The position numbers and the translations under genes are program-made. The notes beneath the pieces were generated by a model that saw nothing but the letters and a program-made list of their open reading frames with translations, had not been told where the DNA came from and ran no database searches. A stretch of 39,362 nt of DNA from Candidatus Avanaerovorax faecigallinarum. Lineage in GTDB: Bacteria > Bacillota > Clostridia > Peptostreptococcales > Anaerovoracaceae. Of this stretch, positions 7,444-16,483 are shown one piece after another. The DNA is taken from assembly GCA_019113145.1 (NCBI GenBank), contig DXHZ01000019.1:1-39362 (forward strand). The letters are read 5' to 3'. Each line of letters starts with the position of its first letter. Position 1 is the stretch's first letter.

Positions 7444-9825
7444 TTAACTCCTCCTCATGGTGACGATGGTAACCCCTTCGCCGCCTTCGTTATACGTTCC
7501 GGCCTTGAAGGATTTCACCGATTTATTGTGGCGCAGCATATCCCTTATTCCGTTCTTAAGGATTCCCTCGCCTCTTCCGTGAATTATGGTCACCTTCTCA
7601 AGACCTGCCATGTATACGTCATCGATGTACTTTTCAACGTCCATGAGAGCGTCTTCAAGGTTCTTTCCCTGAACGTTTATGGATGCCGATACGCTCATGG
7701 CCTTGGACTTATACAGCCCTCCGTACTTCGTCTTTTTCTCCTGCTGCTTTTTCTGCGTTCCGTCGTTTATGAGGGCGATGTCCTTAAGGTTTACGGCAAG
7801 CTTCATCATTCCGATGCTGACCGTAAGATCTCCCTTTGAATCGGGAAGAGTCAGAACCTCGCCGTTCTGGTTCAGGGTGAGTATCTTCACCCTGTCTCCG
7901 GTTTTAATCTTATCGGCCGTAACAGGCTCGGCGTTGATTCTCCTCACTATGCCGGAGGCGTACTTGTCCTCCTCCTCGCGAAGCCTTGCCCGGCTTTCCG
8001 AAAGCTTCTTTCTCCTCTCGTACTTATCGGGAACGTGCTCCAGTTCCTTAAGAGTCTTTGCCACGTCGGAGGCCGTCTCCCTCGCCTCTCTTATAAGGTC
8101 TCTGGCTTCTGCCCTGGCGTCCTCGATTATCTTTTCCCGCTTTTTCTTGAGGGTAGCGACTTTGGCGTCTATGTCCGCCTTTTCCCGCCTTGCCGCCTCA
8201 ATTATTGCGGCTGCCTCGTCTCTGTCGCGCTCAGCCTGCTTTCTGTCCTCTTCTATGGCGGAAAGCACGTCCTCAAACTCCTTGTCTCCCCGCTCTATGA
8301 GCCTTCCCGCCTCGTCTATTATGTCAGACGGAAGCCCCAGCTTTCTTGAAATCTCAAAGGCGTTGGACCTTCCGGCGACTCCTATGAGAAGCTTATACGT
8401 AGGGCTTAATGTCTCAACGTCGAATTCCATGGAGGCGTTCTGAACTCCCTCCGTGGACAGGGCGTACTTCTTAAGCTCGTTGTAGTGAGTGGTGGCTATG
8501 GTGCATGCTCCGTTTCTGTAGAGCTTTGAAAGAATCGCTATGGCAAGAGCCGCTCCCTCGGTAGGGTCCGTTCCCGCTCCCAGCTCGTCCACCAGCACCA
8601 GGGTATCAAAGGCCGCTCCGTCCACTATTTCCACTATGTTTCTCATGTGAGACGAAAATGTCGAAAGACTCTGCTCTATGCTCTGCTCATCTCCGATGTC
8701 CGCAAATATCTCTCCGTATACGGGTATGGCGCTTCCCTCCCCTGCCGGAATGTGAAGTCCGCTCATGGCCATGAGGGACAGAAGTCCCGTAGTCTTAAGG
8801 CTGACGGTCTTTCCTCCCGTGTTCGGGCCCGTCACGACGAGAGTCCTGAAGTCGCTTCCTATGCGAATGTCTATAGGAACCACCTTCTTCCCGTCGATGA
8901 GAGGGTGTCTTCCCTTTCTTATGACCAGGGACATATCCTCGCTTATGGCAGGCTCCTCCCCGTCCATCTTTCTGGAGAGCTTTCCCTTTGCCATTATGAA
9001 ATCAAGGCGCAGGAGAAGTTCCTGATTGTTTCTGATGTGGTCGCTGTGCTCTGCCACTCTGGAGGAGAGCTCCGCCAGAATCCTTGCGATTTCGGCCTCC
9101 TCTGCAAGCTCAAGCTCCCTGAGACCGTTGTTCAGCTCCACCACGGCCTGAGGCTCTATGAAAAGAGTGGCTCCCGCCTTTGACTGGTCGTGAACTATAC
9201 CCGGAAAGTGAGCCCTGTGCTCCTGCTTTACAGGAATCACGAAGCGTCCGTCTCTTACGGTAACGATGGAATCCTGCAGATAGGTTCTGTTGGCCGAATC
9301 GTTTACCAGCCTGTCCAGCTTCGCTCTTATGGCCTCGTTCTGCCTGGTTATGGATCTTCTTATCCTTGAGAGCTCGGGAGATGCGTTATCCCTGAGCTCG
9401 TCCTCGTTCAGTATGCACCTTTCTATCTCCGCCTCAAGATTTGGCATGGTCGCTATGACGTCCGTCATGGCGGAAATCAGAGGAACCTCGGGCACTTCGC
9501 TTCCCTTCATAAACGTCACCACCCGTGATGCGATTCCGATGTCGTAGGCGACGGTGAGAAGCTGCTTCAGGTTTAAAACTCCGCCCTTTTTCGCATACTG
9601 TACCTCTTTTACTATGTCGTGGAGGCCTCCCGTAGGCAGAGGTCCTTTACGCACAATAAGGTCAACCGCCTCTGTAGTTGACCTTAATTCTTCTCTTATA
9701 GTGCGGATATCGTCGTAGGGAGTAAGCTTCGATATGAGCTCCCGCGTCATCTCCGAGCCTGCCTCCGCCTTCAAAAGCTCCAGTATTTTGTCGTATTCTA
9801 AAACCCTCAGGGCTTTCTTATTCAT
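7444..9825 (-). CDS. mutS2: Endonuclease MutS2 with Smr domain
   Basis: MutS2 is a MutS-family ATPase with a C-terminal Smr nuclease domain; it suppresses recombination and, in Bacillus, splits collided ribosomes. The protein is 793 residues from the ATG at 9825, chosen because GTGAGG lies just upstream; an in-frame start at 9870 would add 15 unconserved residues. Visible are the MutS core, Walker A VTGPNTGGKTVSLKT, LVDELGAGTDPTEGAALAIAIL (Walker B and signature), a long coiled coil (EDRKQAERDRDEAAAIIEAARREKADI...), and the Smr domain with IHGRGEGILKNGIRDML. The first Smr motif reads NVQGKNLEDAL, where LDxxG is more usual. It follows zapA by 55 nt. Confidence 0.96.
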   Translation of the reverse strand: MNKKALRVLEYDKILELLKAEAGSEMTRELISKLTPYDDIRTIREELRSTTEAVDLIVRKGPLPTGGLHDIVKEVQYAKKGGVLNLKQLLTVAYDIGIASRVVTFMKGSEVPEVPLISAMTDVIATMPNLEAEIERCILNEDELRDNASPELSRIRRSITRQNEAIRAKLDRLVNDSANRTYLQDSIVTVRDGRFVIPVKQEHRAHFPGIVHDQSKAGATLFIEPQAVVELNNGLRELELAEEAEIARILAELSSRVAEHSDHIRNNQELLLRLDFIMAKGKLSRKMDGEEPAISEDMSLVIRKGRHPLIDGKKVVPIDIRIGSDFRTLVVTGPNTGGKTVSLKTTGLLSLMAMSGLHIPAGEGSAIPVYGEIFADIGDEQSIEQSLSTFSSHMRNIVEIVDGAAFDTLVLVDELGAGTDPTEGAALAIAILSKLYRNGACTIATTHYNELKKYALSTEGVQNASMEFDVETLSPTYKLLIGVAGRSNAFEISRKLGLPSDIIDEAGRLIERGDKEFEDVLSAIEEDRKQAERDRDEAAAIIEAARREKADIDAKVATLKKKREKIIEDARAEARDLIREARETASDVAKTLKELEHVPDKYERRKKLSESRARLREEEDKYASGIVRRINAEPVTADKIKTGDRVKILTLNQNGEVLTLPDSKGDLTVSIGMMKLAVNLKDIALINDGTQKKQQEKKTKYGGLYKSKAMSVSASINVQGKNLEDALMDVEKYIDDVYMAGLEKVTIIHGRGEGILKNGIRDMLRHNKSVKSFKAGTYNEGGEGVTIVTMRRS

Positions 9826-9880
9826 AATCCTCACTTCTTCTTTGCAAAAGCCTGCGGCAGGGGAGCGCAAAACGCTCGCC

Positions 9881-10345
9881 CTACTCGACTTTTCTCTTAT
9901 ACTTTTCCAGCTCGCTCTTAAGCTGAATGTTCTCCATCTGAAGCTCGAAGAACGTGCTCTCGTACTCGTCGCACTTGGCCTTAAGCTCCTTTATCTGATC
10001 CTCGTACTCCTTCTTCTTCGTCTTCATATCGTTTATGCTGTCACGGTTCTGCTTGGAGGTCTTCTTCGCCTCCTCCCACATGTTCACGTAGTACTTTACC
10101 GTTTCCGTCAGCTTGTCGTTTTCGGCCTTAAGCCCGGCCATTTCCTCCCGGATTCCGTGGCATTCCTCGGCGATGTTCACCGCCGTGAGCACGGCAAGAC
10201 TTCCCGACGAAGGGTCGCTGAGAAGCCTTCCGATGGCCCGCATCTCGCTGTCGACGTGGGAGGCTATCTCTCTGATTTCCTCCTCGCTTCTCTCTCCTGA
10301 TATAGTGTACTCCTGTCCGTAAATCTTTACCGTTACTTTACTCAT
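9881..10345 (-). CDS. zapA: Cell division protein ZapA
   Basis: ZapA binds FtsZ and bundles protofilaments at the division septum. The N-terminal half is the ZapA core: MSKVTVKIYGQEYTISGERSEEEIREIASHVDSEMRAIGRLL, then LAVLTAVNIAEECHGIREE. The C-terminal half (residues 80-154) is a long charged coiled coil, making the protein 154 residues against about 85-110 for Bacillus and E. coli forms; longer versions are common in Clostridia. A good ribosome binding site (AGGAGA) precedes the ATG. The gene lies between pheT and mutS2, the conserved Firmicutes position. Confidence 0.92.
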   Translation of the reverse strand: MSKVTVKIYGQEYTISGERSEEEIREIASHVDSEMRAIGRLLSDPSSGSLAVLTAVNIAEECHGIREEMAGLKAENDKLTETVKYYVNMWEEAKKTSKQNRDSINDMKTKKKEYEDQIKELKAKCDEYESTFFELQMENIQLKSELEKYKRKVE

Positions 10346-10366
10346 AGCTTTCTCCTGCCGAAAAGT

Positions 10367-12817
10367 TTAGTTATCTCTTATCTTTGCGCCAACCTTGTCC
10401 CTTAATGCGTCAGCTATGAGAGCGTGCTCTCTGTCGGCCTCCTCGTCGGTAAGGGTTCTGTCGTCGTGTCTGTAGGTAAGGCTGAATGCTACGCTCTTCT
10501 TTCCTTCTCCCACCTGGGCTCCTCTGTATATGTCAAAGAGCTTCACGTCTCTTAAGAGCTCGTCCGCAGCCTCGTGTATAACGTCTTCCATCTGTCCCAC
10601 AGTAACGTCCTCATCCACTACGAGAGCGATATCTCTGGTGATTGACGGGTACTTAGGCGGCTGATGGTACTGAATCTCACGGCCCGAAAGCTCTACGAGA
10701 ACGTTAAAGAAGAGTTCTGCGCAGTAGGCGCGGGTTCCTATGGCGAAGTTTTCCGCAACGTCAGGGTGAACCTCTCCCATGATTCCCAGCTCTATCTCCT
10801 CGCCTGCCTCTGTCTTTACGGAAATCCTTGCGCATCTGCCCGGATGATATACTCCGTACTCACTTTCAGGAGTGTAGATAACGCCTTCGATTCCTATGCG
10901 GTCAAGAAGAGCCTCCACCATTCCCTTAAGGGTGAAGAAGTCCTCTCCCTGGCCGTAAAGTCCTATGGTAAGATCCAGGGACTCGTGAGGAAGCTGATTT
11001 TCGTCTATCATGTTCTTCATGAACACGGTTCCGATTTCGTACGCTCTTACGGCCTCTACGTTTCTGGAATAGTTCCTTCCCAGAACCTCCAGCATTCCCG
11101 GAGTGAGTATGGTTCTCATGGAAGCCGTATCCTCACCCATAGGATTTATGAGCTCGACCATGGCTCTCTCCCAGGAATCCTTTGCTATCCCTGCTGCATC
11201 AAGAGTCTTGTTGTTCATGAAGGAGAAGGTCTGAATCTCGTTTGCTCCCATGGCGCAAAGGGTTTCTCTCACGAAGTCGCGGAGAAGCCAGCTCTTGGAG
11301 AATTCAGCCTTTGTCTGAAGATCAGGCAGAGTCATAGGAAGATTGTCGTAGCCGTACATGCGGGCGATTTCCTCCACGTAGTCTACTTCCTCCAGAAGGT
11401 CCTGTCTTACGGAAGGCGGAGTGACGATGAGCTCGTCGCCGGTTCCTTCCACCTTCATCTCAAGGCCCTCCAGTATCTTCACCATGTCGCCTCTTCCCAG
11501 GTCGATTCCCAAAACTCTGTTGATTCTGCTCACTCTTGCTGTTACCGTAGGCGCAGTTTCAGGATTCTTATATACGTCGACGGATCCCGTGAGAACGTCG
11601 CCGCAGCCCAGCATCTCCACCAGCTTGCAGACTCTGTCGGCAGCCTTTTCGCAGAGGTTAGGATCTATTCCCTTCTCGTATCTTCCCGAAGCCTCGGTGC
11701 GAAGTCCCAGCTTCTTGGAGGTCTTTCTCACGCTGTCGGCGACAAAGGTTGCAGACTCTATGACTACGGTGGTGGTGTCGTCCTCGATTTCGGAGTTCAG
11801 TCCGCCCATTACTCCGGCAACGGCTACGGGCTTTTCCGCGTCGTTTATCATGAGCATATCGGAGGTAAGCTCTCTTTCGGCGCCGTCAAGGGTTGTGAAC
11901 CTGTCTCCGTCCTTTGCCGTGTCTACGATGATGTGAGCGCCTGCAAGACTTCTGATGTCAAAGGCGTGGAGCGGCTGGCCGTACTCCAGCATTACGAAGT
12001 TGGTTATATCTACTATGTTGTTTATAGGTCTCATGCCGGCTGCCATAAGTCTCTTCTGGAGCCACCACGGAGACTGCTCTATCTTCACGTTCTTAATAAC
12101 TCTGGCGGTGTAACGCTTGCAGAGGTCGGAATTTACGTCTACCTTGATGTAGTCCGATGCCTTTTCTGAGATAACCTTCTCGCACTCCGTATCGGGATAG
12201 ATCATCTTCGTTCCGAAGGTTGCCGCCGCTTCCCTTGCCATTCCCAGCATGGAAAGGCAGTCAGGTCTGTTAGGGGTTATCTCAAAGTCAACGGCGTAGT
12301 CGTGAAGATCTAAGGCTTTGTCCACGTCCTCGCCCAGGTGCTCGCTCCAGTCCCCTTCCAGAAGCCAGATTCCGTCCTTGGAGTTTATAGGGGCCACTTT
12401 GTCCGAAAGTCCCAGCTCCTGAGGTCCGCACATCATGCCCTCTGAGAGGACTCCTCTCATTTCGCCCTTTGATATCTTCACTCCGCCCTCTACCTTAGGC
12501 TGTCCGTGAAGAGGTCCCGGAACCACAGCTCCGTCCACCGCCACGGGAACGAAGGCTCCCTCGAATACGTTAGGCGCGCTGGTCACTATCTGAAGGCTCT
12601 CTCCGCCTCCCATGTCCACTCTGCACACTACCAGCTTGTCGGCGTCAGGGTGCTTTTCAATCTTTTCGATTCTGCCGATTTTGACGTTTTCGATTCCCTC
12701 TCCTATGGCCTTGCAGGTCTCAAGGTTGGAGCCGGACATTATCATTCTGTCGCAGAACTCCTTTACGGGAGCGTCTATGTTAACGTAATCCTTTAACCAT
12801 TTATATGAAACTATCAT
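10367..12817 (-). CDS. pheT: Phenylalanyl-tRNA synthetase beta subunit
   Basis: Beta subunit of the (alpha-beta)2 enzyme that charges tRNA-Phe and edits mischarged Tyr. The full 816-residue length is present. Domains in order: N-terminal tRNA-binding/EMAP-like domain (ENVKIGRIEKIEKHPDADKLVVCRV), the B3/B4 editing domain (around 210-400, DITNFVMLEYGQPLHAFD), B5 (around 405-475), the catalytic-like core (PMTLPDLQTKAE...), and a C-terminal anticodon-binding FDX-ACB domain (QPPKYPSITRDIALVVDEDVTVGQ). AGGAG precedes the ATG. It starts 23 nt after pheS. Confidence 0.97.
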   Translation of the reverse strand: MIVSYKWLKDYVNIDAPVKEFCDRMIMSGSNLETCKAIGEGIENVKIGRIEKIEKHPDADKLVVCRVDMGGGESLQIVTSAPNVFEGAFVPVAVDGAVVPGPLHGQPKVEGGVKISKGEMRGVLSEGMMCGPQELGLSDKVAPINSKDGIWLLEGDWSEHLGEDVDKALDLHDYAVDFEITPNRPDCLSMLGMAREAAATFGTKMIYPDTECEKVISEKASDYIKVDVNSDLCKRYTARVIKNVKIEQSPWWLQKRLMAAGMRPINNIVDITNFVMLEYGQPLHAFDIRSLAGAHIIVDTAKDGDRFTTLDGAERELTSDMLMINDAEKPVAVAGVMGGLNSEIEDDTTTVVIESATFVADSVRKTSKKLGLRTEASGRYEKGIDPNLCEKAADRVCKLVEMLGCGDVLTGSVDVYKNPETAPTVTARVSRINRVLGIDLGRGDMVKILEGLEMKVEGTGDELIVTPPSVRQDLLEEVDYVEEIARMYGYDNLPMTLPDLQTKAEFSKSWLLRDFVRETLCAMGANEIQTFSFMNNKTLDAAGIAKDSWERAMVELINPMGEDTASMRTILTPGMLEVLGRNYSRNVEAVRAYEIGTVFMKNMIDENQLPHESLDLTIGLYGQGEDFFTLKGMVEALLDRIGIEGVIYTPESEYGVYHPGRCARISVKTEAGEEIELGIMGEVHPDVAENFAIGTRAYCAELFFNVLVELSGREIQYHQPPKYPSITRDIALVVDEDVTVGQMEDVIHEAADELLRDVKLFDIYRGAQVGEGKKSVAFSLTYRHDDRTLTDEEADREHALIADALRDKVGAKIRDN

Positions 12818-12840
12818 TTCGCGTGTTACTCCTTATTCCT

Positions 12841-13863
12841 CTATTTAAACTGCTCGATAAATCTCATGTCGTTCTCGTAGAGAAGTCTGATGTCGTCGAT
12901 GCCGTACTTCAGCATGGCTATTCTCTCTACGCCCATTCCAACGGCAAAGCCCGTATACTTTTCCGTATCGATGCCGCCCGCTCTGTGCACATGGGGATGG
13001 GTCATTCCGCAGCCTAAAATTTCAATCCAGCCGCTTCCTTTGCACACGTTGCAGCCTTTGCCGCCGCACTTGAAGCAGGATACGTCCATCTCTGCGCTCG
13101 GCTCTGTGAACGGGAAGTGGTGAGGTCTGAACTTGGTTCTTGTCTCAGGTCCGAAGAGCTTCTTCGCCATGTGGTCAAGGGAACCCTTAAGGTCGGCCAT
13201 GGTGATGTTCTCGCCTATCACCATCATCTCTATCTGGTGGAAAGTATGGGAATGGGTGGCATCAGGAGTATCGCACCTGTACGTCCTTCCCGGAATTACG
13301 ATTTTATAAGGAGTAGGAAGTTCCAGCTCCGCTCTTATCTCCGCCGACGAAGTGTGAGGGCGGAGAACTATGTCCTTGGTAACGTAGAAGGTGTCCGTCA
13401 TATCTCTGGACGGATGGGTCGGCGGCGAGTTAAGGCCGTCAAATGTATTAAAGACTGTATCAACGTCCGGGCCTTCGTATACGGAATAGCCCATGGACTT
13501 AAATATTCCCACAACCTCGTCGATGATCTGGGTTATAGGGTGCTTGACTCCGAACTTTACTTCCTTTCCCGGCTCTGTAACGTCGATCTTCTCTGCTGCC
13601 AGTCTGGCGTTCTTTTCCTTCTCTCTCAGCTCTGCCGTCTTTTCGGTAATGAGGCTGTCAATCTGACCCTTTACCATGTTGGCGCTCTTTCCAAGCTCCT
13701 TCTTCTCTTCCGGCGGCAACTTGCCCATGGACTTGAGAACCTCCGTAACCTGGCCTTTCTTGCCCAGATACTTTACTCTCAGCTCCTCGATTTCGGAAAT
13801 CGAACCGGCTCCTTCGATGAGCCCTTTTGCTTCTTCAAGCATTTCATTCAGTCTTTCCTGCAT
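12841..13863 (-). CDS. pheS: Phenylalanyl-tRNA synthetase alpha subunit
   Basis: Catalytic alpha subunit of phenylalanyl-tRNA synthetase, class II fold. The 340 residues are the normal length. An N-terminal coiled coil (residues 1-90) that contacts tRNA is followed by the core: GPDVDTVFNTFDGLNSPPTHPSRDMTDTFY, LRPHTSSAEIR, GRTYRCDTPDATHSHTFHQIE, then a Cys-rich insertion CFKCGGKGCNVCKGSGWIEILGCGMTHPHV and motif 3 GFAVGMGVERIAMLKYGIDDIR. The four-Cys insertion is a zinc-ribbon-like feature seen in many Firmicutes PheS. The start overlaps the end of the upstream methyltransferase gene by 20 nt. Confidence 0.97.
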   Translation of the reverse strand: MQERLNEMLEEAKGLIEGAGSISEIEELRVKYLGKKGQVTEVLKSMGKLPPEEKKELGKSANMVKGQIDSLITEKTAELREKEKNARLAAEKIDVTEPGKEVKFGVKHPITQIIDEVVGIFKSMGYSVYEGPDVDTVFNTFDGLNSPPTHPSRDMTDTFYVTKDIVLRPHTSSAEIRAELELPTPYKIVIPGRTYRCDTPDATHSHTFHQIEMMVIGENITMADLKGSLDHMAKKLFGPETRTKFRPHHFPFTEPSAEMDVSCFKCGGKGCNVCKGSGWIEILGCGMTHPHVHRAGGIDTEKYTGFAVGMGVERIAMLKYGIDDIRLLYENDMRFIEQFK

Positions 13864-14671
13864 TTTCTCGATCCTCTCCTGTATATTTTCTTACTGATTC
13901 GTACATGATAATCCCCGCTGCCACTGCGGCGTTGAGGGATTCTATCTCCCCGTACATGGGGATTTTTATCTTAAGGTCCGCGGCGCGCATAAGTTCTTCG
14001 CCGACGCCGGTTGCCTCGTTTCCTATCACTATGGCAGTGTCTCTTTCTATGGGCGCATCCCACAGGCCCGTCGCCTCGCCAAAGGCTGTAACGGCCAGCT
14101 TCTTTCCCGTCCTTTCCATAAGCTCAAAGAGCTCCCCGGGACTGCCGGCGTATATCGTCGGCACTCTGAACACCGATCCTGCCGCGCTCCTCATAACCTT
14201 GGGGGACCAGACCTCCGCCGTGCCCTTAAGGCATATTATCCCGTCAAAGCCTGCAGCGTCCGCCGTCCTGATTATCGTTCCCAGATTTCCCGGGTCCTGA
14301 AGCCTGTCCAGCACTACGATGTTGCCGCTGCCGCCTCTGCCTCTTTCTATATCCCCTTCGCCGAAACGGGGAATCTCTATTTCCGCAAGAGCCCCCTGAC
14401 TGGCCTCCGTCTGGGAAAGAGCCGTAAAAAGCTTTTCGGAAAGCATCGTAACCGGCACGCCTTTTTCGGCAACAGCGCGGGTTCTGTCTCTTACCGGAGC
14501 GTTTTCCTTAAGAATTATCCCGTGGATTTTAACTCCGTTTCTGTCCGCCTCCTCTATGAGGTTATCGCCCTCTATGAGGCACCGGCCTTCTCTGTCCCTG
14601 TATTTCTTTTTCAGCAGCTTCTGCCAGCCCCTGTATCTCAGGTTATCCTGTGATCTTATGACGTTGTCCAT
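13844..14671 (-). CDS. TrmH/SpoU-family RNA 2'-O-methyltransferase
   Basis: SPOUT-class methyltransferase that uses SAM to methylate a ribose 2'-OH in rRNA or tRNA. The N-terminal ~95 residues are a SpoU substrate-binding domain (RDREGRCLIEGDNLIEEA). The catalytic knot follows with motif 1 VVLDRLQDPGNLGTIIRTADAAGFDGI, motif 2 AIVIGNEATGVGEEL and motif 3 IPMYGEIESLNAAVAAGIIMYE. At 275 residues it is standard for this subfamily, often placed just upstream of pheST in Firmicutes. The exact nucleotide target cannot be read. The upstream leader lacks a clear ribosome binding site, so the start is less certain. Confidence 0.9.
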   Translation of the reverse strand: MDNVIRSQDNLRYRGWQKLLKKKYRDREGRCLIEGDNLIEEADRNGVKIHGIILKENAPVRDRTRAVAEKGVPVTMLSEKLFTALSQTEASQGALAEIEIPRFGEGDIERGRGGSGNIVVLDRLQDPGNLGTIIRTADAAGFDGIICLKGTAEVWSPKVMRSAAGSVFRVPTIYAGSPGELFELMERTGKKLAVTAFGEATGLWDAPIERDTAIVIGNEATGVGEELMRAADLKIKIPMYGEIESLNAAVAAGIIMYESVRKYTGEDRENAGKTE

Positions 14672-14710
14672 AGATGTTACACACCGCGGTTTTACATACC
14701 GCTTATAATC

Positions 14711-14745
14711 GCCAAAAAGCCGGCAGCAATTTACCGGCTTTTCAA
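14711..14745 (-). terminator. Intrinsic terminator after ftsZ
   Basis: Minus-strand stem AAAAGCCGG (14734-14742) with CCGGCTTTT (14715-14723), 10-nt loop, with the T-run formed by the end of the stem. It lies about 15 nt past the ftsZ stop and separates ftsZ from the trmH-pheST run. Confidence 0.85.
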
Positions 14746-14757
14746 AAGCGTCAAAGG

Positions 14758-15894
14758 TTATTTATTAAGGAACTGCGGAATTCCGAATCTGGAATCTCCC
14801 TCTTCCTCTTCTCCGGCTTCTCCGAAGATGTCGCTCAAGGTTACGGTTCTTCCCGTAAGTCCGTCCTCGGTAACGACTTCTTCAGGTTCCGGACTGGTCT
14901 TTACTCTGTTGAATCCCAGTCCTTCGATTCCCTCGTCAAGACCTCCGCCAAAGCCTGTTGCGATTACGGTGATTGCAATCTCTTCCTTCATCTCCTCGTT
15001 TACTGCGGCTCCGAATATGAGTATGCAGTCTTTGTCGGCCTTTTCCTCAACGAGGCTTGCAACCTCCTGAACCTCCAGCATTCCCAGGTCGTATCCGCCG
15101 GAAACGTAGAGGAGTATAGCCTTGGCTCCGTCAATGGTAGTCTCAAGGAGCGGGCTCTCGATGGCTGTCTTAACGGCTTCCTTGGCTCTGTCTTCGCCGG
15201 AGCCTCTGCCCACGCCCATGTGAGCTATTCCTCTGTTGGTCATTACGGATTTCACGTCCGCGAAGTCCACGTTGATTATAGCGGAATCGCAGATGAGATC
15301 CGATATGCCCTGTACGCCCTGTCTCAGCACGTCGTCAGCCATTGCAAACGCCTGAAGCATGGTGGTGTTTTTCTCCGAATTCTGGAGGAGCTTGTCGTTA
15401 GGTACGATTACAAGGGAATCGACGTATTTCTTCAGGAACTTGATTCCCAGCTCTGCCTGGGTCATTCTCTTCTTTCCCTCGAAGAAGAACGGCTTGGTTA
15501 CAACTCCAACGGTGAGTATTCCCATATCCTTGGATACCTTTGCAATTATAGGGGCTGCTCCGGTTCCCGTGCCTCCGCCCATACCTGCGGTGATGAACAC
15601 CATGTCGGCTCCTTCAAGTATTGCCCTGATTTCGTCTATGGTTTCCTCGGCGGAACGCTGTCCTACCTCGGGATTTCCGCCTGCGCCGAGTCCTCTGGTG
15701 AGCTTTTCTCCTATCTGTATCTTAGTCTCCGCATTGCACTTGGCAAGAGCCTGTTTATCTGTATTCATGGCGATGAACTGAACGCCCTTCAGTCCCGCCT
15801 CAATCATTCTGTTTACTGCGTTGCATCCGCCTCCGCCGACGCCTACAACCTTTATTACAGCTGAATTATCCTGACCCGTTTCAAACTGCAGCAT
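14758..15894 (-). CDS. ftsZ: Cell division GTPase FtsZ
   Basis: Tubulin-like GTPase that forms the cytokinetic Z-ring. The 378 residues include the nucleotide-binding segments [27 protein letters not shown], and the tubulin signature GGGTGTG at 106-112, then the T7 loop region ([18 protein letters not shown]). The linker is short and acidic ([11 protein letters not shown]) and the C-terminal peptide is FGIPQFLNK, the conserved tail that binds FtsA/SepF/ZapA-type partners. A strong GAGGAGG site lies 7 nt before the ATG. The gene stands alone between an unusual 590-bp upstream region and its own terminator. Confidence 0.98.
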   Translation of the reverse strand: MLQFETGQDNSAVIKVVGVGGGGCNAVNRMIEAGLKGVQFIAMNTDKQALAKCNAETKIQIGEKLTRGLGAGGNPEVGQRSAEETIDEIRAILEGADMVFITAGMGGGTGTGAAPIIAKVSKDMGILTVGVVTKPFFFEGKKRMTQAELGIKFLKKYVDSLVIVPNDKLLQNSEKNTTMLQAFAMADDVLRQGVQGISDLICDSAIINVDFADVKSVMTNRGIAHMGVGRGSGEDRAKEAVKTAIESPLLETTIDGAKAILLYVSGGYDLGMLEVQEVASLVEEKADKDCILIFGAAVNEEMKEEIAITVIATGFGGGLDEGIEGLGFNRVKTSPEPEEVVTEDGLTGRTVTLSDIFGEAGEEEEGDSRFGIPQFLNK

Positions 15895-15942
15895 GTTTTG
15901 CCTCCTCGATTTTTTACATTATATAGTACATTTTATCACAGC

Positions 15943-15971
15943 ATAGTAGGTTTTGCACCTGTTTTTTTCAA
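15943..15971 (-). promoter_or_regulatory. Candidate ftsZ promoter
   Basis: Minus-strand TTGAAA (15966-15971), 17-bp spacer, TACTAT (15943-15948). A second possible -10, TAAAAT preceded by TGA (extended -10), lies at 15930-15935 with a poor -35. Either would give a leader of about 25-45 nt before ftsZ. Confidence 0.5.
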
Positions 15972-15977
15972 GTGTTC

Positions 15978-16032
15978 AGCCCCTTGTTCAGACCCTTTTC
16001 CGTCCAGTCTTTCTATGCATCATTAAGGGGCT
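15978..16032. repeat. 8-bp inverted repeat upstream of ftsZ
   Basis: AGCCCCTT (15978-15985) and AAGGGGCT (16025-16032) are perfect complements separated by 39 nt. The right arm abuts the larger dyad element that begins at 16035. No T-tract follows, so it is not an evident terminator. Confidence 0.6.
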
Positions 16033-16034
16033 TT

Positions 16035-16228
16035 CCGGTTTGACAAAATCCTTAAAAACAAAATAGTTTGTCAAGGTGAAATTTGACATTTTCAACCCGA
16101 CTCATACGAAATGTCAAGGATATAATCATGATGATCGATGATTTTCTTGACCTCTCCCGTCCAGCAACATTAAAATGTCAAAAATCGCCTTGACCTTTTT
16201 GCTTTATCCGGCGATTTTGTCAAACCGG
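16035..16228. repeat. ~194-bp imperfect palindrome with eight alternating TTGAC sites
   Basis: The outer arms are a perfect 16-bp inverted repeat, CCGGTTTGACAAAATC at 16035-16050 against 16213-16228. Inside, the halves align again over 24 bp (16069-16092 with the complement of the matching right-half segment, four mismatches) without a length change beyond one base. TTGAC or its complement GTCAA begins at 16040, 16070, 16083, 16113, 16147, 16177, 16190 and 16219, alternating strand each time, with steps 30-13-30-34-30-13-29. It is non-coding. It could be a regulator-binding array, a structured RNA or a MITE-like element. Confidence 0.85.
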
Positions 16229-16285
16229 CCGGTCCGACCCTTTCCGACCGTCGAAGAACCCCTGTTCCTGTCGCCGTGCAATAAT

Positions 16286-16477
16286 AAAACGGCATGACAG
16301 ATGTCTGCCTGACCTGGTCTTTGCCCCCACACTTGCCTTGACCGGGATTTTCCCGAGGACTTACTTCTAAGCTACGCCATGATCACTGCCGCCCTGCGGA
16401 TCAGCTTACGTGGATCCCTTCGCCCGTAGCTGGCCTGGATTTTCAACCACAGACACAGACATCTGTCATACCGTTTT
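16286..16477. repeat. ~192-bp element bounded by 22-bp inverted repeats
   Basis: The left arm at 16286-16307 (begins AAAACGGCATGACAGATG) and the right arm at 16456-16477 are reverse complements with one mismatch. Within it lies a nested pair AGCTACG (16370-16376) / CGTAGCT (16425-16431) and a small stem around 16380-16402. It begins 57 nt after the TTGAC palindrome and ends 6 nt before the comFC stop codon. There is no ORF inside. It is compatible with a MITE-like insertion or a structured RNA. Confidence 0.8.
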
Positions 16478-16483
16478 AAGTTT

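Noticed and set aside
10664..12169. 501-codon plus-strand open frame
   Set aside because: It is antisense to pheT, which is full length and conserved; no ribosome binding site or domain supports the plus-strand frame.
14674..15864. 396-codon plus-strand open frame
   Set aside because: It is antisense to ftsZ; the composition is an artefact of the ftsZ codon pattern.
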